From Rikenella sp031551865 (GTDB taxonomy: Bacteria > Bacteroidota > Bacteroidia > Bacteroidales > Rikenellaceae), in contig JAVBMY010000001.1 of NCBI GenBank assembly GCA_031551865.1, positions 1 through 64,000 of the forward strand: a stretch of DNA of 64,000 nucleotides, in the 5' to 3' direction. Below the pieces are notes generated by a model. That model saw only the letters and a list, made by a program, of their open reading frames with translations, had not been told where the DNA came from and searched no databases. This document shows positions 9,008 to 17,057 of the stretch, one piece after another; position 1 is the first letter of the stretch; each line of letters starts with the position of its first letter. A program made the position numbers and the translations under genes.

Positions 9008-10013
9008 AAAAATAACCGCCGCTATCACCGGCGTAGGCGCATACCTGCCCGAATACATCCTCGACAACGACGAACTCAGCCACATGGTCGACACCTCGGA
9101 CGAGTGGATCATGAGCCGGATCGGGATCAAAACCCGCCACATCCTCAAAGGCGAAGGCATGGGCACCTCGTACATGGCCGAACGCGCCGTGAACGAACTG
9201 CTCGAAAAAACAGGTACCGACCCGATGGACGTGGACATGGTGATCTGCGCCACCGTGACCCCCGACATGATGTTCCCCAGCACCGCCGTGCAGGTGGCCG
9301 ACAAATGCGGCATGAAGAAAGCCTTCGGCTACGACCTGCTCGCCGCCTGCAGCGGCTTCATCTTCGGACTGGTCACCGCCTCGAAGTTCATCGAAACCGG
9401 TACCTACAAGAAAATCGTGGTCGTCGGCGGCGACAAAATGTCGTCGATCATCAACTACGAAGACCGCGCCACCTGTCCCATCTTCGGCGACGGTGCAGCA
9501 GCCGTGCTCGTCGAGCCCAACACCGAGGGGCTGGGCGTCGCCGACTCGATCCTGCACTCCGACGGCGCAGGCGCGCAATACCTCTACCTCAAAGGCGGAG
9601 GATCGGCCTACCCAGCCTCGCACGAGACCGTCGACAACGGCTGGCACTACGTCTACCAGGAGGGACAACCCGTGTTCAAGGCCGCCGTGTCGAACATGGC
9701 CGACACCTCGCTCGAACTGATGCGCCGAAACGAACTCACCCCCGAAAACGTCCGCTACTTCGTGCCCCACCAGGCCAACATGCGGATCATCGACGCCGTG
9801 GCCAAACGGATGCAGATCCCCGTCGAGCGTTGCATGATCAACATCGAGCACTATGGCAATACCACCGCCGGCACCATTCCGCTCTGCCTGTGGGACTACG
9901 AGACCCGACTCCACAAGGGCGACAACCTGATCCTGGCCTCGTTCGGCGGCGGGTTCACCTGGGGCGCCGTCTACCTCAAGTGGGCCTACGACGGCGACAT
10001 AATGGCCAAGTAG
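9000..10013 (+). CDS. fabH: 3-oxoacyl-ACP synthase III
   Basis: Starts fatty acid chains by condensing acetyl-CoA (or a branched primer) with malonyl-ACP. The 337-residue thiolase-fold protein shows the active-site Cys117 in AACSGF, the catalytic His in VPHQANMRIID and Asn in EHYGNTTAGTIPL. The ATG overlaps the plsX stop by 8 nt. The family order rpmF-plsX-fabH supports the call. Bacteroidota often carry more than one FabH, so primer preference cannot be stated. Confidence 0.96.
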   Translation: MDKKITAAITGVGAYLPEYILDNDELSHMVDTSDEWIMSRIGIKTRHILKGEGMGTSYMAERAVNELLEKTGTDPMDVDMVICATVTPDMMFPSTAVQVADKCGMKKAFGYDLLAACSGFIFGLVTASKFIETGTYKKIVVVGGDKMSSIINYEDRATCPIFGDGAAAVLVEPNTEGLGVADSILHSDGAGAQYLYLKGGGSAYPASHETVDNGWHYVYQEGQPVFKAAVSNMADTSLELMRRNELTPENVRYFVPHQANMRIIDAVAKRMQIPVERCMINIEHYGNTTAGTIPLCLWDYETRLHKGDNLILASFGGGFTWGAVYLKWAYDGDIMAK

Positions 10014-10086
10014 AGCCTCGACCGGCATTACACCCGGAGCCTATTGGGAGAAAGGGCCGGGAGAATGCGCAGTTTTTTAATTAAAA

Positions 10087-10121
10087 TGCCCGGTGTATAT
10101 TTGTACCAAATGCCACCGGGC
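10087..10121 (+). promoter_or_regulatory. tRNA-Arg promoter inside a hairpin
   Basis: A perfect -7 box TATATTTG (10096-10103) lies 30 bp before the tRNA. It is flanked by ATGCCCGGTG and CACCGGGCAT, which could also form the terminator stem for fabH. Confidence 0.55.
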
Positions 10122-10133
10122 ATATATTTATTT

Positions 10134-10205
10134 GGCCGCATAGTTCAAGGGATAGAACGGAAGTTTCCTAAACTTTAAATACAGGTTCGAGTCCTGTTGT
10201 GGCTA
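10134..10205 (+). tRNA. tRNA-Arg (anticodon CCT)
   Basis: The cloverleaf can be drawn by eye. Acceptor GGCCGCA pairs with TGTGGCT with two G-U pairs, and the D-arm is GTTC/GAAC. Anticodon stem GAAGT/ACTTT encloses the loop TTCCTAA, giving CCT, which reads AGG. The T-arm is ACAGG TTCGAGT CCTGT. The 3' CCA is not encoded (ACAAGG follows). Confidence 0.92.
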
Positions 10206-10363
10206 CAAGGGGTCCCGTTTTCGTGCATCGGAAGTACAGCCCCGGATCCGCATCATCCTTCGTCCCACTCAGGATGACAGTAAAGAAGAGGTGCTGACAG
10301 CACACCCACCGATAGAGATACGAAGCCCCTTCATCCAAGACCCCAAAAACCCATCAGAAATCC

Positions 10364-11146
10364 ATGAAAAAAATAATCCTCATGCTCGGCATCGTCGCCC
10401 TGGCGACAGGCTGCAGCTCGTACAGCATCAACGAAAGCACCCTGAGCGCCGGTTCCAAAGTCTTGCAAGCCGCCACCCTCACCGACGCCCAGATCAACGA
10501 GTACGTCAAGGAATACGTCACCTATTCCGACCAGCAAAACACCGTTTGCCCCGCCGACGACCCTTACACCCTGCGCCTGCAACGCATCATCGCCCCCGTC
10601 AAAAACGAAGTGGCGAACTACAACTTCAAAGTCTACCGCACCAACGAAGTCAACGCCTTTGCCTGCGCCGACGGCAGTATCCGTGTCTACACCGGCCTGA
10701 TGGACCTGATGGCCGACAACGAGGTGCTCGGCGTGATCGGACACGAGATCGGACACGTGGTAAACAAAGACACCAAGGACGCCTTCCGCACCTCCCTGCT
10801 CACCTCGGCCCTGCGCGACGGAGCGGTATCGACAGGCGGTACTGTGGCCGCACTCACCAGCTCTCAGCTCGGTGACCTGGCAGAAAGCCTGGCCAACGCC
10901 AAATATTCGCGCAAACAGGAAACCGAAGCCGACGATTTCGGTTACGGCTTCCTCAAATCGCACGACGTGAACCCCTGGGGCATGGCCATGGCCTTCGAGA
11001 AACTGAAACAAGCCTCGGGCGGCTCCGCCACCCCGGCCTCGGCGATCCAGCTCTGGTTTTCGTCGCACCCCGACACCGACGCCCGCATCAAACGCATGAG
11101 CGAACGCGCCACTGCCGACGGTTTTGTCCGCCCGGCCGCCCAATAA
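10364..11146 (+). CDS. M48 family metallopeptidase, lipoprotein
   Basis: A 260-residue zinc peptidase of the M48 (Ste24/HtpX/BepA-like) group. It has an N-terminal lipobox (ALATGCSS, Cys17), so it is anchored in a periplasmic or outer membrane face. The zinc motif HEIGH is at 127-131, and the third ligand Glu186 lies in QETEADDFGY. Domain limits match small secreted M48 enzymes with no extra repeats. It shares its plan and most motifs with the gene two places downstream (start 11518), with a DUF2846 gene between, so this is a tandem duplication. A role in envelope protein quality control is an inference from BepA-type relatives. Confidence 0.9.
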   Translation: MKKIILMLGIVALATGCSSYSINESTLSAGSKVLQAATLTDAQINEYVKEYVTYSDQQNTVCPADDPYTLRLQRIIAPVKNEVANYNFKVYRTNEVNAFACADGSIRVYTGLMDLMADNEVLGVIGHEIGHVVNKDTKDAFRTSLLTSALRDGAVSTGGTVAALTSSQLGDLAESLANAKYSRKQETEADDFGYGFLKSHDVNPWGMAMAFEKLKQASGGSATPASAIQLWFSSHPDTDARIKRMSERATADGFVRPAAQ

Positions 11147-11169
11147 ACCCACACACCACATCCACACCC

Positions 11170-11499
11170 ATGGAAAATCCAACCCTCGCCACCGTCCATT
11201 TTTACAGGACCAAAAACATATGGGGATTTGCAGTCCAGCCCAAACTACGCATGAATGGTGATCCGATCTCGACCATAAAATGGAACTGGAGAAAAACCAT
11301 TACCATACCTCCCGGTGCCTATGGCTTCTCGGCCAAAACCGAAGCGACCAGAGAGATCGAACTCCAGGTGGAAGCAGGGAAAGAATACTACGTCCGGTGC
11401 GCCATGAGAATGGGACTTCTGGTGGGGCGTATTAAATTCATACCGGAAACCGCCGAACAAGCTCAGCAGAGAATGAGCAAATTACGCGCAGAACAATAA
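11170..11499 (+). CDS. DUF2846-like small protein
   Basis: A 109-residue protein with the layout of DUF2846 domains: an opening beta-strand HFYRTKNIWGF, a short PxISTIKWNW segment, a PPGAYGFSAKTEA strand, and VEAGKEYYVRCAMRMGLLVGRIKFIP. The C-terminus is a short helix (QAQQRMSKLRAEQ). No signal peptide is visible, although many relatives are lipoproteins, so the true location is unclear. It lies 23 bp after one M48 gene and 18 bp before its paralogue, almost certainly in the same operon. Confidence 0.7.
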   Translation: MENPTLATVHFYRTKNIWGFAVQPKLRMNGDPISTIKWNWRKTITIPPGAYGFSAKTEATREIELQVEAGKEYYVRCAMRMGLLVGRIKFIPETAEQAQQRMSKLRAEQ

Positions 11500-11517
11500 C
11501 CAATACCAAACCCGACA

Positions 11518-12306
11518 ATGAAAAAAATCATGCTTATGGTGGGTATCGCCCTTGCGGGCATCGCCACCAGCCAGGCCCAGATCAAGATCAACACCAAAGC
11601 CGTGGGCGCCGCCGTGAAGGCCGCCCAGGCTGTTACGCTCACCGACGCCCAACTTGAAGCGTATGTCAAAGAATACGTGAAATGGCTCGACGAACACAAC
11701 CCCATCTGCGAGCCCGACGATTACTACGCCATGCGCCTCGACACGATCATCGCCCCGCTCAAGAACATCGAAGGGCTTAACTTCAAAGTCTACCGCGTGG
11801 TCGACGTCAATGCGTTCGCCTGCGCCGATGGCAGCATCCGCGTGATGGCCGGCCTGATGGAGGTGATGAGTAACGAGGAGATTCTCGGCGTGATCGGCCA
11901 CGAGATCGGCCACGTGCGCAACAAAGACACCAAAGCCGCTTTCAAAACCGCGCTGCTGGCCTCGGCCCTGCGCGACGGCGTGAGTTCGCAGGGAGGCACT
12001 GCCGGCCAACTGTCCGATTCGCAATTCGGCGAACTGGGCGAAGCGCTGACCAACTCGCAGTTCTCGCAGACCCAGGAAAATAACGCCGACGATGCCGGTT
12101 ATGAACTGCTGAAAGCCCAGGGCGTGAACCCGTGGTACATGGCCATGGCTTTCGAATCGCTCCAGCGGCTCAGCGAAGAAGCCGGCGCCGGCAAAAGCAG
12201 CACGGTGCAAAAGGCCTTCTCGTCGCACCCCGATACCCCGGCCCGCATCAAGCGTATGGCAGCCAAAGCCACCGCCGACGGTTTCGAACGTCCTGCCGCC
12301 CGATAA
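11518..12306 (+). CDS. M48 family metallopeptidase, secreted paralogue
   Basis: A 262-residue paralogue of the gene at 10364. HEIGH is at residues 128-132 and the third zinc ligand is Glu187 in QENNADDAGY, so catalysis should be intact. Unlike the first copy it has a type I signal peptide (GIATSQAQ) and no lipobox Cys, so one copy is anchored and the other soluble in the periplasm or exported. Shared blocks include NAFACADGSIRV, NPW-MAMAFE and SSHPDT-ARIKRM. A strong terminator follows at 12331. Confidence 0.9.
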   Translation: MKKIMLMVGIALAGIATSQAQIKINTKAVGAAVKAAQAVTLTDAQLEAYVKEYVKWLDEHNPICEPDDYYAMRLDTIIAPLKNIEGLNFKVYRVVDVNAFACADGSIRVMAGLMEVMSNEEILGVIGHEIGHVRNKDTKAAFKTALLASALRDGVSSQGGTAGQLSDSQFGELGEALTNSQFSQTQENNADDAGYELLKAQGVNPWYMAMAFESLQRLSEEAGAGKSSTVQKAFSSHPDTPARIKRMAAKATADGFERPAAR

Positions 12307-12330
12307 TCCTCCGGCGGCAACCTCGCAAAG

Positions 12331-12377
12331 TCGAAGGGTCGGCCTGTACTCGCACAGGCCGGCCCTTCGATTTTTTG
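12331..12377 (+). terminator. Rho-independent terminator
   Basis: TCGAAGGGTCGGCCTGT and ACAGGCCGGCCCTTCGA form a 17-bp stem with one G-U pair around ACTCGC, followed by TTTTTT. It closes the M48-DUF2846-M48 unit. Confidence 0.92.
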
Positions 12378-12419
12378 CGTACCTTGTGGGTGTATCATTA
12401 ACTCCAAAAACAACCAACC

Positions 12420-12728
12420 ATGAAAATAGATGTCTATACCAAGATCGTACTGACGGCGATCGCCGTGTGCCTCGCCGTGCTGACCCTGAACCAGATTTCG
12501 GTGATCCCCGGTGCCAGGGCCGAACAGCATACCGCCGCCGAACCGCAAAGCTACGGGTCGTCGGGCCCGATTGACGTACGGATCGTGGGGGTGGGTATGA
12601 ATGTCAAAGTACCGGTGACTATCGACGGTCGCGGCTACGGTTTCACGCTGCCGGTCAGCATCGACAATGTGACGAAAACGATCCCCGTGAAGGTCGAGAA
12701 TAGCTATATCTATACAAAGTCCTATTGA
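12420..12728 (+). CDS. Small membrane-anchored protein, unknown
   Basis: A 102-residue protein with one N-terminal membrane segment (about residues 8-25, KIVLTAIAVCLAVLTLN) and a short extracytoplasmic part made of repeated beta-like phrases (DVRIVGVGMNVKVPVTIDG, FTLPVSIDNVTKTIPVKVEN). Only the fold pattern is visible and I do not recognise the family. It stands alone between the M48 terminator and the AT-rich toxin-antitoxin unit. Confidence 0.75.
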   Translation: MKIDVYTKIVLTAIAVCLAVLTLNQISVIPGARAEQHTAAEPQSYGSSGPIDVRIVGVGMNVKVPVTIDGRGYGFTLPVSIDNVTKTIPVKVENSYIYTKSY

Positions 12729-12772
12729 CAGCCAGAATCTTCGTATTAGATTATGGAACTCGCCCTGGCGGC

Positions 12773-12805
12773 ATTTCACTTATAAGTGAAATTTTAATAT
12801 CTTTG
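12773..12805 (+). promoter_or_regulatory. Palindromic operator and promoter of the TA unit
   Basis: A perfect 20-bp palindrome ATTTCACTTATAAGTGAAAT (12773-12792) is followed after 5 bp by a perfect -7 box TATCTTTG (12798-12805). The palindrome covers the spacer between the promoter elements, as expected if the antitoxin represses its own operon. Confidence 0.75.
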
Positions 12806-12827
12806 TTATCTCTTTACCCATCATAAT

Positions 12828-13319
12828 TTGGAATTTGAGATTGTCGAAATAACAGAACTATCTGGATCAAAGGCTAAAATCTATACGGTTTTACCTTTAG
12901 ATACCGATTCGACCTTGTTTGATAATTTTATTGAAACGTATCGACAATTATACCCAGCTGAAATTCGTTCTATAGCCGAAAGGTTAATGTTGATGGGTAA
13001 TGAATATGGGGCTCAAGAATATTTCTTTAAGCATAACGAAGGCAGGCCAGGAGATGGTGTTTCCGCCTTATTCGATCTGCCAGGCAAACACCTTAGGCTA
13101 TATTGTATAAGGTATGGTTCTTGTACCATTATCCTTGGAAGCGGAGGGCCAAAAACAACCCGGACATACAATGAAGACCCTGTTCTAAACACTGCGGCAA
13201 CAACGTTAAGCTACGTTTCGGAGATCATAACATCGGCGATCAAAGAAAAAGAAGTTAAAATTGACAGCGACGGGAATCTTGTCGGAAAGTTGATCTTCAA
13301 ACCCGAAGAATATGAATAA
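12828..13319 (+). CDS. RelE/HigB-like toxin (putative)
   Basis: A 163-residue protein, longer than usual HigB (~100). The central and C-terminal part has the RelE/HigB look: NEYGAQEYFFKHNEG, then LFDLPGKHLRLYCIRYGSCTIILGSGGPK, a beta-hairpin pattern with basic residues as in mRNA-cleaving toxins, then YNEDPVLNTAATTLSYV. The N-terminal ~55 residues are extra. No ATG or GTG fits. The TTG at 12828, about 23 bp after the promoter box, is the only sensible start. Its last 8 nt overlap the HTH gene (ATGAATAA), the coupling usual for toxin-first pairs. The DNA is much more AT-rich than its neighbours, suggesting transfer. Toxin identity is inferred from fold pattern and context. Confidence 0.65.
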   Translation: MEFEIVEITELSGSKAKIYTVLPLDTDSTLFDNFIETYRQLYPAEIRSIAERLMLMGNEYGAQEYFFKHNEGRPGDGVSALFDLPGKHLRLYCIRYGSCTIILGSGGPKTTRTYNEDPVLNTAATTLSYVSEIITSAIKEKEVKIDSDGNLVGKLIFKPEEYE

Positions 13320-13728
13320 TAAAAAGGCCAGAATAATATCCTTATCACAATTTAAGGACGTCGTGGATACTAATTCCGTAACATTTCAAGAAACGAAACG
13401 AAAGATGCGTTTCGCTTACGTGCTTGCTGATGTCCTTCGCGCTAAAGGGTTATCCAAATCCGACTTTGCAAGACTCACTGGCAAATCACAATCTTTGATT
13501 TCCCGGTGGCTCAGCGGAACCCATAATCCAACAATGGACACAATAACCAATATAGAGCATATATTGGGCGTAAACATCTGGAATAGGATTGGAGAAGTAT
13601 CTTCTTTGCAACCAGGAGATGGCATCATTGTAATCACACAAAGCTATCATGATACTCCGGCCAGAAATTACCAATACAGGAAGTCTGACAATACATCTGA
13701 CTACCAGTCATGCAGGTATTATTCTTAA
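13312..13728 (+). CDS. HTH (XRE/HigA-like) antitoxin with C-terminal extension
   Basis: A 138-residue DNA-binding protein. The HTH_3 domain covers about residues 30-88: RFAYVLADVLRAKGLSKSDFARLTGKSQSLISRW-LSG, then PTMDTITNIEHILGV. The last ~45 residues form a tail rich in Tyr and polar residues. In toxin-antitoxin-chaperone systems such a tail makes the antitoxin depend on a SecB-like chaperone. It overlaps the toxin gene by 8 nt and is followed 22 bp later by a SecB-like gene, so the three form one operon. The likely target is the 20-bp palindrome at 12773. Confidence 0.8.
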   Translation: MNNKKARIISLSQFKDVVDTNSVTFQETKRKMRFAYVLADVLRAKGLSKSDFARLTGKSQSLISRWLSGTHNPTMDTITNIEHILGVNIWNRIGEVSSLQPGDGIIVITQSYHDTPARNYQYRKSDNTSDYQSCRYYS

Positions 13729-13750
13729 TCAGTTCCAATAACTCAAAAAC

Positions 13751-14182
13751 ATGAATATAGATGTAAATATAGAATTGTCGAGTATCCATGAATTAAATCA
13801 TGAATATTCGCCGCAAGGATTGAAAAAGATTAACCCGAAAGATCTTTCTGTTTCCACGTCTTTCAGGCTATCCCAGGCTAAGGGGTCAATTCTGCCTATT
13901 GACTTACGGGTTACTTATGAAGTAAATAAGATCGAGGCTCCAATTTCCATTATAGAAATGAGCTTTGATTTTCACATTGATAAGTTAGATGAAATTCTCG
14001 TAGCTTCCGACAACAAGCAGTCCATAAAATTCAATGTCGATATTATCCCTGATCTTATTGCTATTGCGTGCGATACTATGAGGGGAATTGTATTTGAGAA
14101 GAATAAAGGAACAATCTTAGAAAAGTTTATACTTCCGCTGAGGGACTATAAATCAGATATGGGAAAACACAAGAAAAAATAA
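13751..14182 (+). CDS. SecB-like chaperone of the TA unit (putative)
   Basis: A 143-residue protein. Strand order and spacing resemble SecB. There is an N-terminal region of long beta-strands (LSVSTSFRLSQAKG, LPIDLRVTYEVNK, IIEMSFDFHI). The closing part IIPDLIAIACDTMRGIVFEK, followed by ILEKFILPLRDY, lines up with the CPNILFPYARE...RGTFP..LAPVNFDALF helix and loop of SecB. No signal peptide. Position directly after toxin and antitoxin in one AT-rich operon matches toxin-antitoxin-chaperone loci such as that of Mycobacterium tuberculosis (HigB1-HigA1-Rv1957). The similarity is by eye and remote. Confidence 0.6.
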   Translation: MNIDVNIELSSIHELNHEYSPQGLKKINPKDLSVSTSFRLSQAKGSILPIDLRVTYEVNKIEAPISIIEMSFDFHIDKLDEILVASDNKQSIKFNVDIIPDLIAIACDTMRGIVFEKNKGTILEKFILPLRDYKSDMGKHKKK

Positions 14183-14210
14183 TCTATCCCGAACCAAGCA
14201 ATATACAATA

Positions 14211-14249
14211 AAGAAACTCCAGAACTAGCTAATTGTTCTGGAGTTTCTT
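14211..14249. terminator. Bidirectional terminator
   Basis: AAGAAACTCCAGAAC and GTTCTGGAGTTTCTT form a 15-bp stem around an AT-rich loop between two convergent units (the TA operon and the glycogen operon). A/T-rich arms serve as T-runs in both directions. Confidence 0.85.
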
Positions 14250-14258
14250 GCATACATA

Positions 14259-15452
14259 TTATGCCTCGCCGAGCTTAAGTTCGACCTCGCGCTTGAAGTC
14301 GCTGAACACGTTCATGTAGTTCATGAAGGCGTCGTAGGGCGACTCGTAGGGAGTGAAGTAGCTGTGTACGTCGCCGTCGGAGAACCATTTGGTACACATG
14401 TAATAGAAGTGGTCGGAGCTCTGCAGGGCGTGCCACACGCGGGTCATGCCCGGATCGCCGAGGCGTTCTACTTTCTCGCGCAGGGCGTTCAGTTTGCCGA
14501 AGGCTTCGTCTTGCAGTTCGTTGCCGAGCCAGGCGGTAATGTCGCGCTCCTCGTCGGCCCACGAGATGGGATGAGGCACGTGGAGCACCGATACGGGATC
14601 GTGCGTGGCGGCCACTTCCGAGGGGGTCTGCATGGCGAAGTCGGGCGACGAGGCGGCAATGCCGCGCAACAGGTGTTTCATGAAATCGAAGATACCGGTC
14701 GAGGCGTTCTGGTGTTCGCCGAAAGTTTCGTAATCCATAAAGAGGTTCACGATCTCGCCGTCCTGCTCGCCGAGCCAACCGAGGTATTTCTCGGCGGTGA
14801 GGGGATATTCGCTCCAGTCGCGGTCGGAAAAGCGGAAGGCGATGTCGTCGCTCAGCTTGAAGTTGCGCAACAGGATTTTCTGGTCCTGGCAGATGGCGTT
14901 GGCATACACGAAGTTGGGACTTTTCCAGCCGAGGATGTGACGGGCGCCTTCGGTCAGGATGGTCTTGAAGCCGAGCGCGTAGACCATCTCGCCAATGCCG
15001 TCGCTGTAGATGAGCTCGGTGTTGCGGAAAGCCGTGGGACGCACGCCGAAGTGCTCTTCCATGGCATCGGAGTGCAGGCGCACCTGGCGCTCGAACTCTT
15101 CGCGGCTGGTGAGCGAGGCGAGCGAGTGGGCGTAGGTTTCGCCCAACAACTCGACGTTGCCGGTGTTAACCAGGCGGCGGAAGCTCTCAAGGGCTTCGGG
15201 GGCGTAGAGTTGCATCTGCTCAAGGGCGGTACCGGAGATCGAGAGCGATATGCGGATCGCGGAACCGTGTTTCCCGATGGCTTTCATCAGCAGTTCGTTC
15301 ATCGGGAGGTAGCACTCGGCGGCCACTTTCTCCATGATGCTGCGGTTCAGGAAGTCGTCGAAGTAGAAGTGGTCTTTGCCCATGTTGAAGAAGCGGTAGC
15401 GCTTCAGGCGGAAGGGCTGGTGTACCTGGAAGTATAGATTCAAGCTTTTCAT
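14259..15452 (-). CDS. GH57 alpha-amylase-type glycoside hydrolase
   Basis: A 397-residue cytoplasmic retaining alpha-glucan hydrolase of family 57. Visible: the N-terminal LYFQVHQPFRL motif, the nucleophile region AFRNTELIYSDG (Glu) and the acid/base region NLFMDYETFGEHQ (Asp). No signal peptide, so the substrate is internal glycogen or maltodextrin. The start at MKSLNLYFQVH is preferred over an upstream in-frame ATG because family members begin here. It is the last gene of a three-gene minus-strand operon with the GT4 and GH133 genes, an arrangement common in Bacteroidota glycogen metabolism. Confidence 0.93.
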   Translation of the reverse strand: MKSLNLYFQVHQPFRLKRYRFFNMGKDHFYFDDFLNRSIMEKVAAECYLPMNELLMKAIGKHGSAIRISLSISGTALEQMQLYAPEALESFRRLVNTGNVELLGETYAHSLASLTSREEFERQVRLHSDAMEEHFGVRPTAFRNTELIYSDGIGEMVYALGFKTILTEGARHILGWKSPNFVYANAICQDQKILLRNFKLSDDIAFRFSDRDWSEYPLTAEKYLGWLGEQDGEIVNLFMDYETFGEHQNASTGIFDFMKHLLRGIAASSPDFAMQTPSEVAATHDPVSVLHVPHPISWADEERDITAWLGNELQDEAFGKLNALREKVERLGDPGMTRVWHALQSSDHFYYMCTKWFSDGDVHSYFTPYESPYDAFMNYMNVFSDFKREVELKLGEA

Positions 15453-15614
15453 CTCAGAAGAGTGTATATGCGTTAGCGGGGTTGGGCAGACGTCGGGGCG
15501 TCTGTGAGGTATTACAATTTCTGTGCCTTTACGGGACGGGTGCATCCGTACGCCGGGTGATTCGCCCTTGAGGCGGACAAGGGTTGCACGAGATTCTGGC
15601 GGACAAAAGGGTCC

Positions 15615-16910
15615 CTATTCTTTGACGACCGACTCGTAGACGGCCTGCACGTGGCGGGCGGCGTTGTCCCACTTGAGGGTGGTGACTTCTTCCTGCCCTT
15701 TGGTGGTGAACATACTCGACAGGGCGGGATACCTGACCAGGCTGTAGATGGCGTCGGCCATGGCGTCGACGTCCCAGTAGTCGACTTTCACGGCGTGGTC
15801 TAATACTTCGGCGACACCGGACTGTTTCGAGATGATCACCGGCACGTTCGAGCGCATCGCTTCGAGGGGCGAGATACCGAAGGGCTCGGACACCGAAGGC
15901 ATGATATAGACGTCGCTAAGGGCGAACATGCGCTGCACTTCGTCGCCTTTGAGAAATCCGGTGAAGTGGAAACGGTCGGAGATGCCAAGCTTGGCCACAC
16001 GGCGCACCACATGGGACAGCATGTCGCCGCTGCCGGCCATGACGAAGCGGACGTTAGGCAGCCGTTTCAATACTTTGGCGGCGGCTTCGACGAAGTAGTC
16101 GGGGCCTTTCTGGTAGGTGATCCGGCCGAGAAAGGTGACGATCTTGTCGTCGACGCCGCGCTCTTCTTCACCGCCCTCCTGGGCTTTGAAGCGGACGCCG
16201 TTGTGGACGGTCACCACTTTGTCGGGGGCGACGCCGTAGCGTTCGATCACGGTGTTGCGGGTGAGGTTGCTCACTGCGATCACGCGGTCGGCGGCATGCA
16301 TCCCGGTGCGTTCGATGTCGTAGACGACGGTGTTGACATTCTCGCCGCTACGGTCGAATTCAGTGGCGTGCATATGTACCACCAAGGGCTTGCCGCTCAC
16401 GCGTTTGGCGGCGATGCCGGCGTAGTAGGTGAGCCAGTCGTGGGCGTGGATCACGTCGAATTGGCCTTCGTTCTCTTTGGCTACCTGGGCGGCGACCATG
16501 GCGTAGCGCGCGACCTCTTCCATGAGGTTGGCGCCATACTTGCCGCTGAAGTTGTAGCGGGCCTTCCAGGGGTCGGGGCTGGTGCGGGTTTCGGTCTGTT
16601 TTTCGAAGGTTTTGAGCTGTTCGGTATACTCTTCGGGTGAGAGGTAGGGCACGAGGTTGGAGTTGATCTGGATGAAGGTGAGTTGTTTCCAGAATTCGTC
16701 TTCGGTGGTTGTCCCGCCGTAGGGAACCTCGACGTCGGAGGCGTTCTGTATGCGCAGGAAGCGCTGGTCTTCGTCGCCGTAAGCCTTGGGCACCACGAAG
16801 ATGACTTGCGTGCCGAGCTTGGCCAGTCCGCGTGTCAATCCGTAGCAGGCCGTACCGAGGCCGCCGGCGATGTGGGGAGGGAATTCCCATCCGAACATTA
16901 GTACTCTCAT
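15615..16910 (-). CDS. GT4-family glycogen/starch synthase-like glycosyltransferase
   Basis: A 431-residue GT-B fold enzyme, probably extending alpha-glucan with a nucleotide-sugar. Seen: the glycine-rich start MRVLMFGWEFPPHIAGGLGTA, FDVIHAHDWLTYYAG, VHMHATEFDRSG, and the GT4 C-terminal signature SVSEPFGISPLEAMRSNVPVIISKQSG with its EPFG..PLEAM donor-binding part. It sits between the debranching enzyme and the GH57 enzyme on the same strand, which points to glycogen synthesis. The gap to GH57 (162 bp) shows no gene. Confidence 0.92.
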   Translation of the reverse strand: MRVLMFGWEFPPHIAGGLGTACYGLTRGLAKLGTQVIFVVPKAYGDEDQRFLRIQNASDVEVPYGGTTTEDEFWKQLTFIQINSNLVPYLSPEEYTEQLKTFEKQTETRTSPDPWKARYNFSGKYGANLMEEVARYAMVAAQVAKENEGQFDVIHAHDWLTYYAGIAAKRVSGKPLVVHMHATEFDRSGENVNTVVYDIERTGMHAADRVIAVSNLTRNTVIERYGVAPDKVVTVHNGVRFKAQEGGEEERGVDDKIVTFLGRITYQKGPDYFVEAAAKVLKRLPNVRFVMAGSGDMLSHVVRRVAKLGISDRFHFTGFLKGDEVQRMFALSDVYIMPSVSEPFGISPLEAMRSNVPVIISKQSGVAEVLDHAVKVDYWDVDAMADAIYSLVRYPALSSMFTTKGQEEVTTLKWDNAARHVQAVYESVVKE

Positions 16911-17057
16911 AGTATTTCTCGTTTTTTATCTTCCTTCTATAATGCTATCCCGAGCCGAAGCTGCGAGGAACGGAGCAGGCGCGGGCCAAGCCCTTAGCCA
17001 GCATCTCACAAGGCCATTCTCGGTTCATGGGAAAATCACCGGGGTGCGCCGGCGCAC

